Source of the DNA: CAIMMJ01 sp037131955
Lineage (GTDB): Bacteria > Bacteroidota > Bacteroidia > UBA4408
Assembly (NCBI GenBank): GCA_037131955.1
Contig: JBAXQC010000074.1
Coordinates: forward strand, 1 to 13,517
Direction: 5' to 3'
DNA length: 13,517 nt
Shown here: positions 1 to 6,529 of the stretch, piece by piece
Position numbering within the stretch: position 1 is the first letter of the stretch
Layout of the letters: every line of letters starts with the position of its first letter
Position numbers and translations under genes: made by a program
The notes under the pieces: generated by a model
What the model was told of the DNA's origin: nothing
The model's database searches: none
Seen by the model: the letters and a program-made list of their open reading frames with translations, nothing else

Positions 1-32
1 AGGAAATTGTAATTGCTCAAAAAGATAAGTGC

Positions 33-67
33 AAAAAAAAACCGACTGAATGTTTTCAATCGGTTTT
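33..67 (-). terminator. rho-independent terminator of tRNA-Glu/rpsT
   Basis: Arms 38-50 and 55-67 form a 13-bp stem with a 4-nt loop (51-54). Read on the minus strand, the single imperfect position is a U-G wobble and the stem is followed by a run of nine T (complement of the A run at 33-41). Read on the plus strand the same position is a C-A mismatch, so the structure fits the minus-strand rpsT transcript best. It could also act on a plus-strand gene ending left of the window, because a T run follows on that side too. Confidence 0.85.
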
Positions 68-87
68 TTTAAAAATTAAACTAATAT

Positions 88-342
88 TTATTTCATTGCA
101 TTTAACTTCTTCATCAATTTAGACTTTAAGTTAGCTGCTTTGTTTTTGTGAATGATGTTTCTTTTTGCAAGTTTATCAATGTTCGAAAGAACTGTTGGTA
201 AATCTTTTGCAGCTTCGGCAACAGAGGTCTCAGCTCTAAGAGCTTTGATAGAGTTACGAGTTGTTTTGGCGTAGTAACGATTTCTCAATCTTTTCGCTTC
301 GTTTGACCTAATTCTTTTTTTTGACGACTTATGGTTTGCCAT
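88..342 (-). CDS. rpsT: 30S ribosomal protein S20
   Basis: This is the small basic ribosomal protein S20, which binds 16S rRNA early in assembly of the 30S subunit. The 84-residue product has the usual family length. It begins MANHKSSKKRIRSNEAKRLR, is very rich in Lys and Arg, and has the family's helical body with a HKNKAANLKSKL stretch (residues about 65-76) near the C-terminus. The ATG at 340-342 lies only 19 nt after the 3' end of tRNA-Glu, and no promoter fits in that gap, so the two genes are probably cotranscribed from the promoter at 452-482. After 3' processing of the tRNA the message would keep a leader of about 19 nt, A-rich and without a Shine-Dalgarno motif. A terminator follows 20 bases after the stop codon. 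Confidence 0.97.
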   Translation of the reverse strand: MANHKSSKKRIRSNEAKRLRNRYYAKTTRNSIKALRAETSVAEAAKDLPTVLSNIDKLAKRNIIHKNKAANLKSKLMKKLNAMK

Positions 343-361
343 TTTGTTTAAATTTTTTTAG

Positions 362-433
362 TAGCCCGTAGGGGAATCGAACCCCTGTTGCAAGAATGAA
401 AATCTTGTGTCCTAACCCCTAGACGAACGGGCC
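362..433 (-). tRNA. tRNA-Glu (anticodon UUC)
   Basis: The 72-nt minus-strand sequence folds as a complete cloverleaf. The acceptor stem GGCCCGT/ACGGGCT has a G-U first pair. The D arm reads GTCTAGGGGTTAGGAC. The anticodon stem CAAGA/TCTTG encloses the loop TTTTCAT, with the anticodon at 398-400. A short 4-nt variable loop follows, and the T arm is AGGGG-TTCGATT-CCCCT. The discriminator base is A at 362 and CCA is not encoded. The gene serves GAA/GAG codons and also supplies Glu-tRNA for tetrapyrrole synthesis where that route is used. It lies 19 nt upstream of rpsT. Confidence 0.96.
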
Positions 434-451
434 TTGTTTTTTTTCGAGGTG

Positions 452-482
452 CAAATATAGATATAAATCTATTTTTACAAAA
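452..482 (-). promoter_or_regulatory. Bacteroidota-type promoter of tRNA-Glu/rpsT
   Basis: On the minus strand TTTTG (482-478) is followed by 18 nt and then TATATTTG (459-452). This is an exact match to the Bacteroidota sigma-70 consensus (-33 TTTG, -7 TAnnTTTG). Transcription would start around 445-449, some 13-16 nt before the tRNA. The -33 box begins directly at the stop codon of the hydrolase gene. The spacer and -7 box also contain a perfect 6-bp inverted repeat, atagat-ataa-atctat (457-472). Confidence 0.75.
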
Positions 483-1271
483 CTATTTTTCAATTTTTTC
501 ATCAAAAAAATCTAAAATGTTGTTTGTTTTAGAATTCCATGCCTCAAAATCGTGGTTTTGATTGATTTCTACATCCAAGAGATTTTCTTTTTTTAGCTGA
601 ATAAGTCTAGCATTTAGTTGTTTGGAGTGTTCAAAAGGAACAATTTTATCTGCTTTGCTATGGTAAATATAAGTTGAAGCTTTTAATTGCTGCAACCCCA
701 AAATTGGATTTTCCTCTTCTTGCCATCTTTTTGGGTATTTTTCAAAAGGACCAAAAGCAGCTTTCATAAGATTGTCTGATGTGTTTAGCGTTTGGTCAAA
801 ATCGCCGGAGAGCAGAGCAATTCCTCTTATCTTTTCTTGCAGTTCCTCTGCAATTAGCAAAGTTCCCCTGGCGCCAGTGGATAAGCCATAAATAAAAATG
901 GGCTTTCCTTTATAGTTATTGCTAACAAATTTGGTAATTAGAGTATCTGTAAAATAGTTTAGTTTTTTTTGAGAAACAAGGAACTCAGCCGTCTCTGGAT
1001 AATGTTTTTTGGCATAAACAGTTTTTCTTACTTCAGGCATAACAATAGAATAGCCTCTTTTTAAAGCGTTTTCTATAAAATTGCTCTCATTGATGGCTTT
1101 TTGAACACTGAAATTATATCCATTTAAAAATAAGATTACTGCTTTTTCTTGTTTGGAATTGAAGTATGAAATGGTTTCTCCATACATATTTGTGCTTTGA
1201 AAACTTTTTGATGATTGAATTTTGTTTTCTGTGGTAATGAAAACTGAGAATAGAATAAAAAAATATTTCAT
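483..1271 (-). CDS. alpha/beta hydrolase, probably exported
   Basis: This 262-residue protein has the alpha/beta-hydrolase layout. A strand and oxyanion region read VILFLNGYN (45-53). The nucleophile elbow is GLSTG with Ser131, the acid is Asp208 in HSKADKIVP, and the base is His240 in NQNHDF, so a full Ser-Asp-His triad is visible in the expected order. Residues 4-12 are hydrophobic (FFILFSVFI) but the cleavage region is poor, so export is likely rather than certain. The substrate cannot be read from the sequence; an esterase or peptidase-like serine hydrolase is expected. The gene is divergent from the TonB-dependent receptor, with 106 bases between the start codons. It lies upstream of tRNA-Glu in the same direction with no clear terminator between them, so read-through is possible. 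The ATG at 1271 is the only start that keeps the hydrophobic N-terminus. Confidence 0.85.
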   Translation of the reverse strand: MKYFFILFSVFITTENKIQSSKSFQSTNMYGETISYFNSKQEKAVILFLNGYNFSVQKAINESNFIENALKRGYSIVMPEVRKTVYAKKHYPETAEFLVSQKKLNYFTDTLITKFVSNNYKGKPIFIYGLSTGARGTLLIAEELQEKIRGIALLSGDFDQTLNTSDNLMKAAFGPFEKYPKRWQEEENPILGLQQLKASTYIYHSKADKIVPFEHSKQLNARLIQLKKENLLDVEINQNHDFEAWNSKTNNILDFFDEKIEK

Positions 1272-1283
1272 TGATAAATAGGA

Positions 1284-1312
1284 TTTTGTAAATTTTTTTA
1301 TGCTCTAATTTG
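1284..1312 (+). promoter_or_regulatory. possible promoter of the TonB-dependent receptor
   Basis: TTTTG (1284-1288), 17 nt and TAATTTG (1306-1312) resemble the Bacteroidota promoter. The -7 element is one base shorter than TAnnTTTG, so the match is imperfect. A start near 1320 would give a leader of about 58 nt before the ATG at 1378. I see no Fur-like palindrome. Confidence 0.3.
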
Positions 1313-1368
1313 GAATACTGAAAAGATAATTCATTTCTTTGTTTAGAATTAATCTAAATAAGAATAAG

Positions 1369-1397
1369 CAAAAGTAAATGTTTACAATCAAATCAAA
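1369..1397 (-). promoter_or_regulatory. possible promoter of the alpha/beta hydrolase
   Basis: On the minus strand TTTG (1397-1394), 17 nt and TACTTTTG (1376-1369) match the Bacteroidota consensus. The -33 box falls inside the first codons of the divergent receptor gene. The leader would be about 90 nt long. Confidence 0.4.
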
Positions 1398-3642
1398 ATC
1401 TCTGTTATTTTTCATAAGTTTTATATCAATACAACTTTGCATTGCCAAAAATTTACCATCAGAAATCAAAGCTAATAATTTATTAGAATTGGATAGTACT
1501 CTTAAAAATGTAATAATTCCTACATTAGAAATTATTGAGTTAAATAATAATTCAAAAAGGTTGGATGAAAACAAATTTTCTGAAAATGTATTGCTAAAAG
1601 CAAGAAAAGTTGAGATTATTTCAGTGAATGCAACATCTGGGAATTTAGTTACAAATAGTGCAAGGCAAATATTCTCATCAATTCCTGGAATTCAAATTTG
1701 GGAGCAAGATGCCACACAGGTTGGAATTGCAACAAGAGGCTTTAGTCCAAATAGAAGTTGGGAGTTTAATGTAAGGCAAAACGGTTACGACATTTCCGCA
1801 GATCCATTGGGATACCCCGAAGCCTATTTTACTCCTGCTTTTGAAGCCTTAGAAAAAATTGAGTTTATTAGAGGAAGTGCTTCATTGGCATTTGGACCTC
1901 AACCTGGTGGGATGGTAAATTATGTGGTTAGAGGAAATAAGGAAAAAAAGTTGTACGGACAAATTGCACAAACAGCCGGTAGTTTTGGTTTGTTGGGCAG
2001 TTTTGCTCAAATTGGTTTTAACAAAGGAAAGTGGAGTTTTAATTCTTATTTGCAATATCGAACATCCAATGGATATAGAAAAAATAGCAATTACACATCA
2101 CTTCAATATTTTTCTTCTTTGGCTTACCAAATTTCAAATAATTGGAATATTTGTGCAGAACTAAGTGGAATTGACTATAAAGCAAAGCAGGCAGGAGGTT
2201 TAACCGACGTCCAATTTGTTGAGAATCCACAACAATCGAACAGAAATAGAAATTGGATGAGTTTGCCATGGTTAGTTCCAAGTGTAAAACTTAATTATTT
2301 AAACGATTCGGTTCACAGTTTTTGTATCAATGTTTTTGGTTTAAATGGCGAGAGAAACAGCGTTGGATTTGTTAGAGCAATTAACATAAAAGACGAAGCA
2401 AATGCAGATGGAGTTTTTTCGAACAGACAAGTGGACAAAGATTTATACTTGAACTTTGGAACAGAGGCACGATATACTTACACCAAAAAATTAGAAAAAT
2501 CAACACATACCATTTCAAGCGGATTAAGGTATTTTAATGGAACTACAAAAAGACAGCAGTTAGGAATAGGAACAAATGCTAGTGATTTAGATTTTGAATT
2601 GGTTAATCCTTCGGTAGGGTTTAACCGTGAGTTAAATTTTTTAAATACTAATCTTGCAGCTTATTTAGAATATAATGTTGAGCTATTTAAAAAGTTAAAT
2701 TTAAGAGCAGGAGCAAGGGCAGAGCATGTAAATTCAATTGCAAAAGGAAGAATTGGCTATGATTCAAATGGTAATGAACTTGCAATAGCTAAAACTGAGC
2801 GTACAAGAAACTTCATTTTGCCTGCTTTTGGTGCAGAGTATAAAATAAACAAAGACATAAAAATCTATGGCAATGCTTCCAGTTTTTACCGTCCGGTAAT
2901 GTTCTCAGATTTAACTCCAGCCTCTTTATTAGATAGCATTGATCAAAATTTAATGGATGCCAATGGATACAATTATGATTTAGGAATTAAAGGTAAAATT
3001 GGAAAGTATTTTTACTTGGATTTTTCAGGATTTTGGGTAGAATACAAAAATAGAATTGGCAATTTACCCATCATTAAAAGCAATGGCAGCACCGCACAAT
3101 TTAGAAGCAATTTAGGCGAAAGTAGTTCAAGAGGAATTGAAATGTATTCAGAGTTTGACTTTGCAGGTTGTCTAGTAGAAAAATCGAAGTTAAAGTTTAC
3201 TCCTTTTGTAAGTTTAACTGTGATGGAAGCAGTGTATTCTAATTTTGAAGTTTCAACAACCGTAAATGGAAAGTCCACTATACTAAATTTAGCAGGTAAA
3301 AGAATAGAAAATGCACCCAAATTTATTTGCAGAACTGGATTTAATTTATCTTATGAAAAACTTTGTTTCAACTTAAATTTTGCCTACACAGAAAAAACAT
3401 ATAGTGATGCTTTAAATACTGAAACTCCAACCGCAAATGCACAAAACGGATTGATTCCTGCATACAGAATCTGGGATTTTACTACAAGTTATACTTTCAC
3501 AAAAAATTGGTCATTAAACTGTGGCATAAATAACCTTAGCAATCAAAAATATTTTACAAGAAGGTCGGGAGGCTATCCAGGTCCAGGGATTTTGGCAGCG
3601 GATGGCAGAAACTTTTTTGTAAGTGGGAGGTTTAGTTTTTAA
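1378..3642 (+). CDS. FecA-like TonB-dependent outer-membrane receptor
   Basis: This is an outer-membrane beta-barrel receptor that imports a scarce ligand with energy from TonB. The family is named for Fe(III)-dicitrate transport, but the ligand here is unknown. The 754 residues start with a signal peptide (1 to about 23, ending CIA-KN). A short spacer carries a possible TonB box near LEIIEL (50-55). The plug (about 80-186) contains IATRGFSPNRSWEFNVRQNG, then SADPLGYPEAY, and ends with IEFIRGSASLAFGPQPGG. The barrel closes with NLSNQKYFTRRSGG, YPGPGILAADGRNFF and a terminal Phe, as expected for BamA-dependent insertion. There is no N-terminal STN signalling domain and no carboxypeptidase-like domain, and no FecI/FecR or SusD partner nearby. 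It is therefore probably a plain transporter rather than a transducer or glycan receptor. A TAA codon directly before the ATG fixes the start. Confidence 0.92.
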   Translation: MFTIKSKSLLFFISFISIQLCIAKNLPSEIKANNLLELDSTLKNVIIPTLEIIELNNNSKRLDENKFSENVLLKARKVEIISVNATSGNLVTNSARQIFSSIPGIQIWEQDATQVGIATRGFSPNRSWEFNVRQNGYDISADPLGYPEAYFTPAFEALEKIEFIRGSASLAFGPQPGGMVNYVVRGNKEKKLYGQIAQTAGSFGLLGSFAQIGFNKGKWSFNSYLQYRTSNGYRKNSNYTSLQYFSSLAYQISNNWNICAELSGIDYKAKQAGGLTDVQFVENPQQSNRNRNWMSLPWLVPSVKLNYLNDSVHSFCINVFGLNGERNSVGFVRAINIKDEANADGVFSNRQVDKDLYLNFGTEARYTYTKKLEKSTHTISSGLRYFNGTTKRQQLGIGTNASDLDFELVNPSVGFNRELNFLNTNLAAYLEYNVELFKKLNLRAGARAEHVNSIAKGRIGYDSNGNELAIAKTERTRNFILPAFGAEYKINKDIKIYGNASSFYRPVMFSDLTPASLLDSIDQNLMDANGYNYDLGIKGKIGKYFYLDFSGFWVEYKNRIGNLPIIKSNGSTAQFRSNLGESSSRGIEMYSEFDFAGCLVEKSKLKFTPFVSLTVMEAVYSNFEVSTTVNGKSTILNLAGKRIENAPKFICRTGFNLSYEKLCFNLNFAYTEKTYSDALNTETPTANAQNGLIPAYRIWDFTTSYTFTKNWSLNCGINNLSNQKYFTRRSGGYPGPGILAADGRNFFVSGRFSF

Positions 3643-3674
3643 TTTGAATTAAGCTAGCAAAATCAAATTTTTTT
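3642..3674 (+). terminator. weak possible terminator after the receptor gene
   Basis: The arms aatttga (3642-3648) and tcaaatt pair around a 15-nt loop, and a run of seven T (3668-3674) follows. The stem is only 7 bp and AT-rich, so it may be weak. It lies between two convergent genes and overlaps the stop codon of the opposite one. Confidence 0.3.
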
Positions 3675-4095
3675 ACTGAACTTTGTTTGAGTTTATTTCA
3701 AATTTTCCCAAAAAGTAGGGCAATGAAACAGCTGGAGTAATATGCATTAAACACAAAATTAGTTTATACGTAACTTCAGCGCCTTCCAAGTTAAACGGAC
3801 CTAACATAGAAACTGCAAGAAACAATATACAAATAACCCAAAATATTTTAGCTGGATTTTTAAGTAATTTAGCTAAGACTAAAAAAAGTAAAATACCAAT
3901 TAGTAAAGGTAATATAGTTGCCAACATTACCGGCATAATTGTAAGAGCAGCGGTAGCATTTGGAGGAATATAATTGGGGTTTAGCCAACCTGTTGATGTA
4001 CCCATAAAATATAATCCTGTATTCATTAATACCGATAATAATAGGGCGGGTAAAGATGCTTTAAAAAGTTTTGTTAGCAAAGATTCTGAATTCAT
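3673..4095 (-). CDS. small four-helix membrane protein, DUF6069-like
   Basis: The 140-residue product is an integral inner-membrane protein with four predicted helices, at about residues 10-31, 49-76, 82-98 and 108-130. The last two are separated by the motif LGPFNLEGAEVTYKLILCLM (98-117). Length, topology and a fourth-helix segment containing LMH resemble the DUF6069 family, whose function is not established; I recognise this by pattern only. The ATG (4095-4093) lies three bases downstream of the stop codon of a phosphatase-like remnant on the same strand (TAG GTT ATG). The gene may therefore once have been translationally coupled to a regulatory phosphatase. No good promoter is visible directly upstream, so its present expression is unclear. 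Confidence 0.75.
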   Translation of the reverse strand: MNSESLLTKLFKASLPALLLSVLMNTGLYFMGTSTGWLNPNYIPPNATAALTIMPVMLATILPLLIGILLFLVLAKLLKNPAKIFWVICILFLAVSMLGPFNLEGAEVTYKLILCLMHITPAVSLPYFLGKFEINSNKVQ

Positions 4096-4098
4096 AAC

Positions 4099-4224
4099 CT
4101 AAATTTTTAGACCAATAATTAACACATCATCTACTTGTTCCAACTTGTTTTTCCAATTTTGAAATTCTTCTTCCAACATTTGTCTTTGCAGATGCATTGG
4201 CAAGGTATGATTTTTTGAAATACT
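4099..4224 (-). pseudogene. C-terminal remnant of a SpoIIE/PP2C-type protein phosphatase
   Basis: On the minus strand an open stretch runs from just after a TGA (4227-4225) to a TAG (4101-4099). It reads ...LPMHLQRQMLEEEF, then QNWKNKLEQVDDVLIIGLKI. The ending, W-x-G/N-x-LEQVDDV-hhIGh-K/R-I, is what I recall as the C-terminus of SpoIIE-like serine phosphatases in Bacteroidota, where the two Asp residues belong to the metal-binding end of the PP2C fold. The rest of the enzyme is missing: upstream there is only about 45 nt before the terminator of dnaK. A piece in another frame just upstream (KDLKKIFLVKYFKKS) could be its frameshifted continuation. Alternatively the ATG at 4197 could give a 32-residue peptide, but that is less likely. 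Confidence 0.6.
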
Positions 4225-4269
4225 TCACTAAAAATATTTTTTTTAAATCTTTTTCGCTTTTATTTCTCC

Positions 4270-4300
4270 AAAAAAAAGAGCTGCAAATAATTGCAGCTCT
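4270..4300 (-). terminator. rho-independent terminator of dnaK
   Basis: A perfect 10-bp stem, agagctgcaa/ttgcagctct (4277-4286 and 4291-4300), with loop ATAA is followed on the minus strand by eight T. It begins 26 bases after the dnaK stop codon. Confidence 0.93.
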
Positions 4301-4326
4301 CCTTTACGATTAATTTAGTTTTAGAA

Positions 4327-6231
4327 TTATGATTTCACTTCTTCAAAATCTACATCAGTAGCTTCTGCATTAGAAGCTTCACCTTGCGGTTTTTGTCCTT
4401 CTCCACCCTCAGTTGGGTTGGCTTGATTGTTTCCTGCACTGTACATTTCTGCAGATATGGCTTGCAATAGAGCATTTAATGGTTCCATTTTTGCGTCAAT
4501 TGTTGCAATGTCTTTTGCTGCATGAGCAGTTTTTAAGTCTGCAATTAAACCTTCCATTTCAGTTTTTTTATCGGCAGGAATTTTATCGCCTGATTCTTTA
4601 ACTAGTTTTTCTGCTTGAAACACCAAAGAATCGGCGCTGTTTAGTTTCACAACTTCTTCCATTGCTTTTTTATCTGCATCTGCATTTGCTTCAGCTTCTC
4701 TCTTCATTTTTTCAATGTCGGCATCAGATAATCCAGATGATGCTTCAATTCTTATATTTTGAGATTTTCCTGTTGCTTTGTCTTTGGCAGTTACATGCAA
4801 TATACCATTAGCGTCAATGTCAAACGTTACTTCAATTTGCGGAATACCACGCTGAGCAGGAGGAATTCCATCTAAGTGAAAACGTCCAATAGTTCTGTTT
4901 TGATTTGCCATTGGTCTTTCTCCTTGCAAAATGTGAATTTCTACCGATGGCTGATTGTCTGAAGCTGTTGAAAATGTTTCAGATTTTTTTGTTGGAATAG
5001 TGGTGTTCGATTCAATCAATTTTGTCATTACTCCACCCATTGTTTCAATTCCTAACGATAGAGGAGTTACGTCAAGTAACAACACATCTTTTACTTCACC
5101 TGTTAAAACACCACCTTGTATTGCAGCGCCAATGGCCACAACCTCATCAGGATTTACACCTTTTGAAGGAGCTTTTCCAAAGAATTCTTCTACTGCTTTT
5201 TGAATGGCGGGAATTCTTGTTGAGCCACCAACTAAAATAACTTCATCAATATCTTTTGGAGTTAAACCAGCTTGCTGCATAGTAGTTTTACACGGTTCAA
5301 TAGTTCTTTTTATTAAACTATCGGCTAGTTGCTCAAACTTTGCTCTTGATAAATTTCTTACCAAATGTTTTGGAATGCCATTTACCGGCATAATGTAAGG
5401 CAAGTTAATTTCAGAAGATGTGGTGCTCGACAATTCAATTTTAGCCTTTTCTGCGGCTTCTTTTAATCTTTGAAGTGCCATTGGATCTTTTCTTAAATCA
5501 ATTCCTTCGTCGCTTTTAAATTCATCTGCCAACCAATCAATAATTACTTGGTCAAAATCATCTCCACCTAAGTGAGTATCTCCACCGGTTGATTTTACTT
5601 CAAAAACGCCGTCACCAAGTTCAAGTACAGATACGTCATGAGTTCCACCACCGCAGTCAAAAACAACAATTTTTAAATCTTTGTTCTTTTTGTCCATTCC
5701 ATATGCAAGGGCAGCAGCAGTTGGTTCGTTAATGATTCTTTTAACTGTTAATCCTGCAATTTCTCCGGCCTCTTTTGTAGCTTGTCTTTGTGCATCATTA
5801 AAGTAAGCAGGAACAGTAATAACTGCTTCTGTAACTGTTGTGCCTAAATAATCTTCGGCAGTTTTCTTCATTTTTTGAAGAATCATTGCAGAAATTTCTT
5901 GTGGAGTATATAATCTTCCATCAATATCAACTCTTGGTGTGTTGTTGTCTCCTTTGGCTATTTTATAAGGCACTCTGGAGATTTCTGTTGCAACTTTGTC
6001 AAACGATTCACCCATAAATCTTTTTATAGATGAAATTGTTTTTGTTGGATTGGTGATGGCCTGCCTTTTTGCAGGGTCACCCACTTTTCTTTCATTATTT
6101 TCAATGAATGCTACAACAGAAGGGGTTGTTCTTTTTCCTTCGCTGTTAGCAATTACAACCGGTTCGTTACCTTCCATTACAGAAACGCAAGAGTTGGTTG
6201 TTCCTAGGTCAATTCCTATTATTTTTCCCAT
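4327..6231 (-). CDS. dnaK: Hsp70 chaperone DnaK
   Basis: This is the ATP-dependent cytosolic chaperone that binds exposed hydrophobic segments and works with DnaJ and GrpE. The 634 residues match the usual length. The nucleotide-binding domain covers about 1-380, with GIDLGTTNSCVSV (6-18), SSIKRF including the conserved Lys70, VPAYFNDAQRQATKEAG (140-156), IINEPTAAALAYG (166-178) and VGGSTRIPAIQ (334-344). The linker VLLLD (383-387) leads into the substrate-binding domain, which includes LQGERPMA and DIDANGILHVTAKDKATGK. A helical lid follows, with a Gly/Gln-rich tail and the conserved EEVK end. The second phosphate loop reads DCGGGTHD (192-199), where many DnaK proteins have DLGGGTFD. The gene stands alone: its terminator follows at once, grpE and dnaJ are not in the window, and no CIRCE element is seen upstream. 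Confidence 0.98.
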   Translation of the reverse strand: MGKIIGIDLGTTNSCVSVMEGNEPVVIANSEGKRTTPSVVAFIENNERKVGDPAKRQAITNPTKTISSIKRFMGESFDKVATEISRVPYKIAKGDNNTPRVDIDGRLYTPQEISAMILQKMKKTAEDYLGTTVTEAVITVPAYFNDAQRQATKEAGEIAGLTVKRIINEPTAAALAYGMDKKNKDLKIVVFDCGGGTHDVSVLELGDGVFEVKSTGGDTHLGGDDFDQVIIDWLADEFKSDEGIDLRKDPMALQRLKEAAEKAKIELSSTTSSEINLPYIMPVNGIPKHLVRNLSRAKFEQLADSLIKRTIEPCKTTMQQAGLTPKDIDEVILVGGSTRIPAIQKAVEEFFGKAPSKGVNPDEVVAIGAAIQGGVLTGEVKDVLLLDVTPLSLGIETMGGVMTKLIESNTTIPTKKSETFSTASDNQPSVEIHILQGERPMANQNRTIGRFHLDGIPPAQRGIPQIEVTFDIDANGILHVTAKDKATGKSQNIRIEASSGLSDADIEKMKREAEANADADKKAMEEVVKLNSADSLVFQAEKLVKESGDKIPADKKTEMEGLIADLKTAHAAKDIATIDAKMEPLNALLQAISAEMYSAGNNQANPTEGGEGQKPQGEASNAEATDVDFEEVKS

Positions 6232-6264
6232 TTTATTTTTGTTTTAATTGATTAAGATTTTTTA

Positions 6265-6357
6265 TTCTGCCTAAGCAGACGAATTTGTGTTTGGCAATGA
6301 ATATGCCATTAGTAATTTGCGACAATATTTGACTTTATTTCTATTTTTTAGGCAGAA
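6265..6357 (-). promoter_or_regulatory. structured dnaK leader with competing inverted repeats
   Basis: On the minus strand TTCTGCCTAA (6357-6348) is the exact reverse complement of TTAGGCAGAA (6274-6265), 73 nt downstream. The second arm can instead form a local hairpin, TCTGC-TTAG-GCAGA (6279-6266). Between the arms lies another small hairpin, TGGCA-TATTCAT-TGCCA. The region ends about 33 bases before the dnaK start codon. Whether it is transcribed depends on the promoter: the only candidate -7 box I see is CATATTTG (6374-6367), a one-mismatch match without a good -33 box. The rest of the 298-base gap (6232-6529) is AT-rich and holds no gene. Confidence 0.35.
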
Positions 6358-6529
6358 AGTGGTAAACAAATATGACAAAACGACATTTTAAGAATGAAAA
6401 TCAATAATTTCCAATTCTATGATTGATTAATTTAATTCGAAAATTCCTTACAGAATAAGCTTAAGGAACTATTAAGATTTTGAGTTGTTTTAAACTTTTG
6501 ATTTCTTTACAAAAAATAAATATCAATTT

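Noticed and set aside
1..122. Possible 3' end of a plus-strand gene entering from the left (frames ending at 28 or 122)
   Set aside because: The fragment is too short to recognise, and the longer frame runs through the terminator and into rpsT. A gene ending at 28 is possible but unsupported.
1305..1574. 89-codon minus-strand frame overlapping the start of the receptor gene
   Set aside because: It overlaps the promoter region and signal-peptide coding part of the receptor; its hydrophobicity reflects AT-rich codons, and no family is recognisable.
4413..6247. Several plus-strand open frames of 62-83 codons opposite dnaK
   Set aside because: They are shadows of a highly conserved gene, with no recognisable domain and no promoter or leader of their own.
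6478..6520. Promoter for the Asp-box protein gene
   Set aside because: AACTTTTG near 6493-6500 lacks the TA of the -7 box and has no -33 box at suitable spacing.
6232..6529. CIRCE heat-shock operator upstream of dnaK
   Set aside because: I looked for TTAGCACTC-N9-GAGTGCTAA and found no resembling pair on either strand.
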